Source: Candidatus Glassiibacteriota bacterium
Lineage (GTDB): Bacteria; Gemmatimonadota; Glassbacteria; GWA2-58-10
Length of the DNA: 10,379 bases
Direction of reading: 5' to 3'
NCBI GenBank assembly: GCA_030604975.1
Contig: JAUVUV010000041.1
Span: forward strand, 1 to 10,379
Part shown: piece by piece, positions 6,065-10,379 of the stretch
How the letters are laid out: every line of letters starts with the position of its first letter
Position numbering within the stretch: the stretch's first letter is position 1
The notes under the pieces: generated by a model
Databases searched by the model: none
Seen by the model: only the letters and a program-made list of their open reading frames with translations
Told to the model about the DNA's origin: nothing
Translations under genes and position numbers: made by a program

Positions 6065-6161
6065 AGAAGGGCCTGCCTGAAATGTGTTTTCCCGGGATCG
6101 CAAAGGCTCGGGAAAGGGCTTGCAGCGCACATCGGCCAGCACGTGAGCTGTAGGCCCTTTT
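6065..6161 (+). ncRNA. Candidate structured RNA, three-way junction between trxB and the glycosidase gene
   Basis: Three nested complementary pairs are visible. P1 is 6065-6074 with 6152-6161 (ten pairs including one G-U, core AAGGGCCT/AGGCCCTT). P2 is TTTCCCG 6088-6094 with CGGGAAA 6109-6115 (seven pairs, 14-base loop). P3 is CAGCGCAC 6123-6130 with GTGAGCTG 6143-6150 (eight positions, one G-A mismatch, 12-base loop). GGCT in the P2 loop (6105-6108) could pair with GGCC in the P3 loop (6134-6137), giving a kissing contact. It ends in only four U residues, so it is a poor simple terminator. It may be a 5' leader element of the gene at 6229, a small RNA, or a 3' end of trxB. I do not recognise a known class. 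The folding was done by eye. Confidence 0.4.
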
Positions 6162-6228
6162 AATCTGTCACATCAGTGTATTTTCAGTTTTTCTGAATTC
6201 ACCCACCTGTTACCGGAGCATCGATTCA

Positions 6229-8571
6229 ATGAAACTCTTTTTCGAAAGATCCACCCTTTTGCTCTTTGTTCTCATAGTTCTCGGTTCATTCCGGGCCACG
6301 GCCGGAGAGCTAAAATTTCTCCCTGCCGAAATACGGACCGAGTTCGGCATCTCAACCCTCTATGTGGACGGCCAACCAGTAATGCCGATATCATTCTGCT
6401 CGCGGAATAATAAGGATGAGCACTACTTGAAGTCATTGCTTGATGCCGGAATCCGGGTGCATTTCCCGATCTGCGATACCGAGTGGAAAGACCCTCAAGG
6501 GTTCGAAAAGCTCCGTGTGCTTGCCCATCGTATCCTGAAATACGATCCGCAGGCGATCCTGATCCTGCGCCTTTCTCTCGACCCCCCGGAGTGGTGGCTC
6601 AGGGAGAACCTCGAGGAGTGCACCCGGTTTGAAAACGGCGAAGTGAAAATGATTATCGACAAGAAAATCGGACGCACCTATGATCCCAAGCTAACCGATA
6701 ATCTCAAGTTCTCGCTGGCAAGCCGCCGCTGGCAACAAGAGGCGGAGCGGGCGCTCGAAAGCTTTGTCCGCAAGGTGGGCGCAAGCGATTTCGGCCACCG
6801 GGTAGCGGGTTATTTTTTCACTGCCAGCGAAACCGAGGAATGGTACTACACCGTGCGCTATGACCGGCGCTACCACGTGCACGATTTCAGCCCGCCGATG
6901 CTGACCTATTTCAAGGATTTCCTTCGCCGCAAGTACAAAACTAACCAGGCACTTGCCGCAGCCTGGAACAACGAAGTTAAAGGTTTTGAATCCGTACGCG
7001 TCCCGCAGCTTCACGAACGGACACTATACACCGGCGTGGGAGAGATCCTGCTGGCACGTTTCGACTCCCAATCGCATTTCGGCACTCTTGCCAACCCGGG
7101 ATTCAGCGAGTTCGAGAGCGACTATTACCGGGCGGTCAATGAAAGCGTAGCCGATGCGATTATCCGTTTCTCGAGGAAAGTGAAAGAGATCTCCAACGGC
7201 AAGCTGTTAACAGGCGTTTTCTACGGTGCGCTCTGCTGCGTGGTGTACCACGAGATGGGTGTTTCGGCTGCAGCGCACAAGATTCAGGACAGCGGCGTGG
7301 TCGATATCTGCTGTTCCCCGGCAACCTATTTCAACCGGGCTGTCGGAGGCCAGGCCACCACCCGCTCCCCTTTCAGCTCGTACAACCTTCGCAAGATGCT
7401 CTGGCTTACCGAGGAAGATACCCGCACCCATCTCTGCGATTTCGGCAACTGGGTGCGGTATTCCCAGGCTGCTGACGTAGGGGAAAGTTGCGCGATGATC
7501 AAGCGCGATATGGCGAAAATCCTTACTCAGCATCACTGGGCCTGGTGGTTCGAGAACAGCCGCACCGACCGCTGGTACGACCACCCGGAGATCATAGCCA
7601 CCTTTAAGCGGATACAGGAGCTATTCGAGGCCTCCAGGCGAATGCGGAACGGCAAAAGGATTAAAGCAGCCGAAATAGCGATGCTGGCCAGTGAGCCGAG
7701 TATCTACTACACCGATCACGAGTCTCTGCGCGACATGCTGATGTGGCAGCGCGAACTCGAGTTCGAACGTATCGGCGCGCCATACGACTACTACTACGTG
7801 CGCGATCTGGCGCATCCCGATATGCCGGATTACAAGCTCTACGTGTTTCTCAACGCGGTGAGCCTGAGCGATGCTGACCGCCGGGCGGTAAGAGAAAAGA
7901 TCGCCGCCAGGGGTGCCACCGCACTTTGGCTTTATGCCCCGGGTCTGATTAATCCGTATGCTGAACCGAAACTTGCAATCTCCCACATGGAAAAACTCAC
8001 CGGGTTCGATTTCGATTTCAAGCGCGGAAAGTTTCGCCCGCGAATCGTGGTTAACGACCCCCGCCACCCCTTGGTTCGCAGTCTGCCCAGGGATAAATAT
8101 TTCGGCCAGCCCACAAGAGGGATGTTCGGCACTTTCGAGACTCGCTACAAGGGGCATCTACTCGAGCTTACCCCGTCGCTCACCGATCCCCTTTTCTACC
8201 TGGCGGACAGCACGCAGGTAGCCGGGGGGATCTTTGCGGGAGAAAACCTCGGGGCGATTGGCGAGACAGAGCGTGCAGGCTACAGATCGATATATTTTGG
8301 TGCGAAATACGCCCAGGCCGAACTTCTTCGCGCCGCCGCTGCACGGGCAGGTGTCAATATCTACTGCGAGTCGGATGACGTTTTCTACGCAGACACCGAT
8401 TTTGCCGTGATCCATGCTGCTAAAGGAGGGATCAAGACCCTGCGTTTTCCGCAGAAAGTCGACCCATACGAGGTATTCGAACATAAGCTTTACGGCCGTG
8501 GGGTGCGGGTAATCAGTTTCCCGATGGAATTCGGGCAGACAAGGGTTTTTTGTTTGAAAGGGGAGATATAG
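6229..8571 (+). CDS. Secreted glycoside hydrolase-like protein (beta-galactosidase/GH42-like layout)
   Basis: A 780-residue exported protein, probably acting on sugars in the periplasm or outside the cell. Residues 1-25 are a signal peptide: KLFFER, a hydrophobic core at 9-19, and cleavage after ATA (23-25). Residues from about 45 to 470 look like a (beta/alpha)8 barrel rich in W, Y and F. Candidate catalytic acids are in FFTASETEEWYY (Glu201, Glu203, Glu204) and LWLTEEDTRTH (Glu395, Glu396). Their order and spacing fit acid/base and nucleophile at strands 4 and 7 of clan GH-A, but neither motif is canonical for GH42. Residues about 485-690 resemble the Rossmann-like middle domain of GH42 (YKLYVFLNAVSLSDADRRAV; GATALWLYAPG), and the last 90 or so form a beta-rich tail. 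The ATG has CGGAG about ten bases upstream. It follows trxB after a 168-base structured gap. Family assignment is moderate and substrate unknown. Confidence 0.7.
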   Translation: MKLFFERSTLLLFVLIVLGSFRATAGELKFLPAEIRTEFGISTLYVDGQPVMPISFCSRNNKDEHYLKSLLDAGIRVHFPICDTEWKDPQGFEKLRVLAHRILKYDPQAILILRLSLDPPEWWLRENLEECTRFENGEVKMIIDKKIGRTYDPKLTDNLKFSLASRRWQQEAERALESFVRKVGASDFGHRVAGYFFTASETEEWYYTVRYDRRYHVHDFSPPMLTYFKDFLRRKYKTNQALAAAWNNEVKGFESVRVPQLHERTLYTGVGEILLARFDSQSHFGTLANPGFSEFESDYYRAVNESVADAIIRFSRKVKEISNGKLLTGVFYGALCCVVYHEMGVSAAAHKIQDSGVVDICCSPATYFNRAVGGQATTRSPFSSYNLRKMLWLTEEDTRTHLCDFGNWVRYSQAADVGESCAMIKRDMAKILTQHHWAWWFENSRTDRWYDHPEIIATFKRIQELFEASRRMRNGKRIKAAEIAMLASEPSIYYTDHESLRDMLMWQRELEFERIGAPYDYYYVRDLAHPDMPDYKLYVFLNAVSLSDADRRAVREKIAARGATALWLYAPGLINPYAEPKLAISHMEKLTGFDFDFKRGKFRPRIVVNDPRHPLVRSLPRDKYFGQPTRGMFGTFETRYKGHLLELTPSLTDPLFYLADSTQVAGGIFAGENLGAIGETERAGYRSIYFGAKYAQAELLRAAAARAGVNIYCESDDVFYADTDFAVIHAAKGGIKTLRFPQKVDPYEVFEHKLYGRGVRVISFPMEFGQTRVFCLKGEI

Positions 8572-8603
8572 GTGTAGTGAGGGCGGGGTGTGTCAAGACC
8601 ATC

Positions 8604-9071
8604 TCAGAAAAGTTTATCCAGGTTCTTGTGGATCTTGAGCAGTTTGTATTCCTTGTCTGCTTTGCGCTGAAGGGCTGTTGAGACCAAGACGCGGTCCTGC
8701 TCGGTAAAGCGGTTTGCTTTCATTGAGTCGCAGAGAAAAGCCAGTTGCTTGGCAATTTTTGCAGTCGACTTGCGAGAGGCGAGCCGCTCGATATAGAGGT
8801 CGGTCATTTCAGGGCTGACCACAAGATTGGCAAATGCGGACAACTGTTCATGGTTGAGGACCTGGCTTAGGAGATCGAACAATGCGCCTGCCATTACCTC
8901 CGGGTGGCGTGGGGCAAGACTGTAGTTGATCCCGGCAGGAGGCGGCGTTATACGGCCTGAACCAGCAGCAGGAAGGGCGGTTTTCCTGCGGCGGCTGCTC
9001 CTGTTTAACCAGCGCAGCAACTCAGCCATCACCAGCACGATTCCAATAAGGATTAAAACCCAGTATTCCAT
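8604..9071 (-). CDS. Membrane-anchored protein of unknown function (155 aa)
   Basis: I do not recognise a family. An N-terminal membrane helix (about 3-21, WVLILIGIVLVMAELLRWL) is followed directly by a basic stretch, RSSRRRK (24-30), so the body should be cytoplasmic by the positive-inside rule. A proline-rich linker (about 34-47) leads to a soluble helical domain at 52-155 (ALFDLLSQVLNHEQLSAFANLVVS... ending in DKEYKLLKIHKNLDKLF). There are no cysteine pairs, nucleotide-binding loops or enzyme motifs. It converges on the glycosidase gene with a 32-base gap and diverges from the PIG-L gene. The ATG at 9071 has no good ribosome-binding sequence in front, so the exact start is open, although the membrane helix right after it supports it. 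Convergent placement and composition make it a likely real gene. Confidence 0.7.
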   Translation of the reverse strand: MEYWVLILIGIVLVMAELLRWLNRSSRRRKTALPAAGSGRITPPPAGINYSLAPRHPEVMAGALFDLLSQVLNHEQLSAFANLVVSPEMTDLYIERLASRKSTAKIAKQLAFLCDSMKANRFTEQDRVLVSTALQRKADKEYKLLKIHKNLDKLF

Positions 9072-9183
9072 CAGTCGGTTCAGGATTTATGAGTTCTATA
9101 GAGCTGCTTTGAAATTCATATTCCAGATCGCAAGTTTTATACCGCATCCCGGTGGAATTGTCTTTCGTGCGAACTATTCCCGA

Positions 9184-9213
9184 TTTATATTTTACATCCT
9201 AAACCTCGTTCAA
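9184..9213 (-). promoter_or_regulatory. Candidate promoter of the 155-aa membrane-protein gene
   Basis: TTGAAC (9208-9213) and TATAAA (9184-9189) on the minus strand are 18 bases apart. The leader to the ATG at 9071 would be about 105 bases. A second TATAAA-like box occurs closer to the gene without a good -35 partner. Confidence 0.4.
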
Positions 9214-9239
9214 AGCAACTTTTTATTCGATAAATTTTG

Positions 9240-9245
9240 TATAAT
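9240..9245 (+). promoter_or_regulatory. -10 box of the PIG-L gene promoter
   Basis: A perfect TATAAT lies 21 bases before the ATG at 9267. Transcription would start near 9252, leaving a very short leader of about 15 bases that still includes the ribosome site AGAGG (9254-9258). The -35 region at 9216-9222 (AACTTT-like) is poor, so an activator may be needed or the promoter may be weak. Confidence 0.5.
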
Positions 9246-9266
9246 GGCTAAAAAGAGGTCTTCGAG

Positions 9267-10097
9267 ATGAGCAAGAATGGGAAAAGCGGGACATTGAGAG
9301 TTATTATGATCGGCGCGCACCCGGACGACGGTGAATTCTACAGCGGGGGCACGGCCGCTCTCTGGGCACAGGCAGGAGCGAAGGTACAGATCGTTGCAAT
9401 GACCAACGGCGACGCCGGCCACCAGAGCCAGGGCAGAAGAGTGCTGGCCAGGCGGCGCGCCGCGGAATCCAGACGCTCAGCCGGAATCCTTGGCGTGAGC
9501 TGGCGTACGCTCGGTATCCACGACGGCGAAGTCGTACTGTCACTTAAAGCGCGCCAGGCTGTTATCCGGGCGATCCGCGAATGGAAAGCGAATATCGTGA
9601 TCACGCACCGCACCAACGACTACCATCCGGACCACCGCTACACGGGCCAAATTGTGCAGGATGCAGCTTACCTGGTCACCGTGCCTGGTATCTGCCCGGA
9701 TACTCCGCGGCTGGAGTATAATCCCGTATTCATGTATTTCCAGGATGATTTCAAAAAGCCCGAGCCTTTCAAGGCTGACGTGGTCGTGGATGTCACTCCG
9801 GTAATGGAGGAAAAATGGCGCTCTCTGGATTCAATGGAGAGCCAGATGTACGAGTGGATCCCCTGGCTGGAAAAAAAGCTCGAGGAGGTGCCATCTTCCG
9901 CTCAGGAGCGCCTGGAGTGGCTCAAAAGTTACATGGGGAATTATTTCCGCAGCTGGGTCAAGGGCCTGGAGGAGCTGATTGCCGGGCGCTACGGTACCGG
10001 GCACGTTTCCAAAACGGAGTTTGCCGAAGCTTTCGAGCTTTGTGAGTACGGCCGCCAGCCCAGCCGCGAGGAACTCTGGGAGATGTTTCCCCTTTAG
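9267..10097 (+). CDS. PIG-L/LmbE-family zinc deacetylase
   Basis: Cytoplasmic metal-dependent deacetylase; family members remove acetyl groups from N-acetylglucosamine-type substrates (GlcNAc-PI, GlcNAc-inositol, bacillithiol and mycothiol precursors, antibiotic intermediates). Residues 17-23 are AHPDDGE, giving zinc ligands His18 and Asp21 with Asp20 as likely catalytic base. DYHPDHR at 118-124 provides the third ligand, His123, with His120 nearby. Conserved surrounds are GGTAALWAQAGAKV, TNGDAGH (46-52), ARRRAAESRRSAGILGV and IHDGE. The length of 276 and the C-terminal segment ending FAEAFELCEYGRQPSREEL are typical of one subfamily of large PIG-L proteins seen in environmental bacteria. There is no signal peptide. 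The ATG has AGAGG eight bases upstream and TATAAT 21 bases upstream. No hairpin terminator with a U run follows. The substrate is not predictable; a carbohydrate role is supported only loosely by the nearby secreted glycosidase. Confidence 0.93.
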   Translation: MSKNGKSGTLRVIMIGAHPDDGEFYSGGTAALWAQAGAKVQIVAMTNGDAGHQSQGRRVLARRRAAESRRSAGILGVSWRTLGIHDGEVVLSLKARQAVIRAIREWKANIVITHRTNDYHPDHRYTGQIVQDAAYLVTVPGICPDTPRLEYNPVFMYFQDDFKKPEPFKADVVVDVTPVMEEKWRSLDSMESQMYEWIPWLEKKLEEVPSSAQERLEWLKSYMGNYFRSWVKGLEELIAGRYGTGHVSKTEFAEAFELCEYGRQPSREELWEMFPL

Positions 10098-10120
10098 GCC
10101 GGGCTGGGGGAGCGAATTTA

Positions 10121-10148
10121 TTGAGCTTGAAAGTTTGGATATTATATT
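10121..10148 (+). promoter_or_regulatory. Candidate promoter of the right-edge secreted-protein gene
   Basis: TTGAGC (10121-10126) and TATATT (10143-10148) are 16 bases apart, about 90 bases before the ATG at 10237. Between them and the gene, TTCAGGC (10173-10179) and GTCTGAA (10189-10195) form a seven-pair inverted repeat with one G-U, which could be an operator or a small leader hairpin. Confidence 0.45.
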
Positions 10149-10236
10149 ATTCAGATAAATCTTTTTCAACTGTTCAGGCGCAGTACATGTCTGAATACCG
10201 CAATCTCCGGTGCCAAGCGAAAAGGAGGCTGACAGA

Positions 10237-10379
10237 ATGCAGAGACGGTTTCTTTCATGTGGTTTTTCGCTGTTGACCGTTGGGCTGACGGTTCTGCTGA
10301 TGGGGTCATTTACGCAGATTGCCGTTGCACAAACGGTTTACAAAGGAGGTAAAGCTCCTGCAAGAGAAGGCAAGAATCC
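10237..10379 (+). CDS. Secreted protein, N-terminal fragment (runs off window)
   Basis: Only the first 47 codons are visible, with no stop before the window ends. They encode a classic signal peptide: MQRRF, a hydrophobic stretch at about 10-24 (FSLLTVGLTVLLMG) and a cleavage site after IAVA, so the mature protein would begin QTVYKGGKAP. The ribosome site AAGGAGG lies eight bases before the ATG, the strongest in the window, suggesting good expression. The mature start is basic and glycine/proline-containing, and too short to assign a family. It is 139 bases downstream of the PIG-L gene with its own candidate promoter. Function unknown; export is well supported. Confidence 0.8.
   Translation, partial: MQRRFLSCGFSLLTVGLTVLLMGSFTQIAVAQTVYKGGKAPAREGKN

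Noticed and set aside
6065..6161. Possibility that the structured element is the 4.5S/SRP RNA or a known riboswitch.
   Set aside because: The conserved SRP apical sequence with GGAAGCAGCC is absent, and I do not find the core motifs of the c-di-GMP, SAM, cobalamin, fluoride or glycine classes.
7621..8157. Minus-strand open frame of 178 codons inside the glycosidase gene.
   Set aside because: Antisense to a continuous 780-codon gene with signal peptide and domain structure; no ribosome site or family resemblance.
9244..9270. Eight-codon mini-frame (ATG GCT ... TGA, MAKKRSSR) overlapping the PIG-L start as ATGA, which looks like a translationally coupled leader peptide.
   Set aside because: Its ATG overlaps the perfect TATAAT at 9240-9245, so a transcript from that promoter would start after it, and it has no ribosome site of its own.

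Overview
The window looks like a chromosomal segment from an uncultured or little-studied bacterium, most probably of the FCB superphylum (Bacteroidota, Gemmatimonadota, Latescibacterota and related candidate phyla). The main clue is the sigma factor at 2389..3246. It is a 285-residue group 1-type sigma-70 protein without region 1.1 or the long non-conserved insert, and it closely resembles the compact primary sigma factor known from Bacteroidota. Coding sequence is moderately GC-rich, while intergenic DNA is AT-rich with recognisable TTGACA/TATATT-type promoters. I see no tRNA, rRNA, CRISPR array, insertion sequence or phage gene.

Left part, all on the minus strand. Read in the direction of transcription, a promoter at 4947..4976 serves a 220-residue protein that joins MshEN-like repeats to an HU/IHF DNA-binding domain. 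Next come signal peptidase I (lepB, TTG start), with its own promoter at 4141..4170, and then the sigma factor 53 bases further on. A 14-bp hairpin terminator (2322..2359) ends that unit. A 71-residue CxxC/CxxC zinc-ribbon protein follows, with its own terminator (1868..1894). Tandem promoters (1646..1721) then drive a 110-residue helical orphan and perhaps the sodium:solute symporter that runs off the left edge (TTG start at 1155).

Right part, mostly plus strand. Thioredoxin reductase (trxB) is divergent from the HU-fusion gene. A 168-base gap follows, containing a roughly 97-nt element that can fold as a three-way junction. Next is a 780-residue secreted glycosidase-like protein with a GH42-like layout. 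A 155-residue membrane-anchored orphan converges on it from the minus strand. A PIG-L/LmbE deacetylase is divergent from that orphan. The start of another secreted protein runs off the right edge.

How the genes fit together: lepB, the sigma factor, trxB and the HU-type protein are housekeeping functions in transcription, export, redox balance and nucleoid structure. The symporter, secreted glycosidase and PIG-L deacetylase suggest use or remodelling of carbohydrates or amino sugars, but they are not one operon and the link is only inferred. I do not see a clear-cut new multi-gene system. The items most worth a second look are the HU fusion, the candidate structured RNA, the divergent glycosidase and the small orphan proteins.
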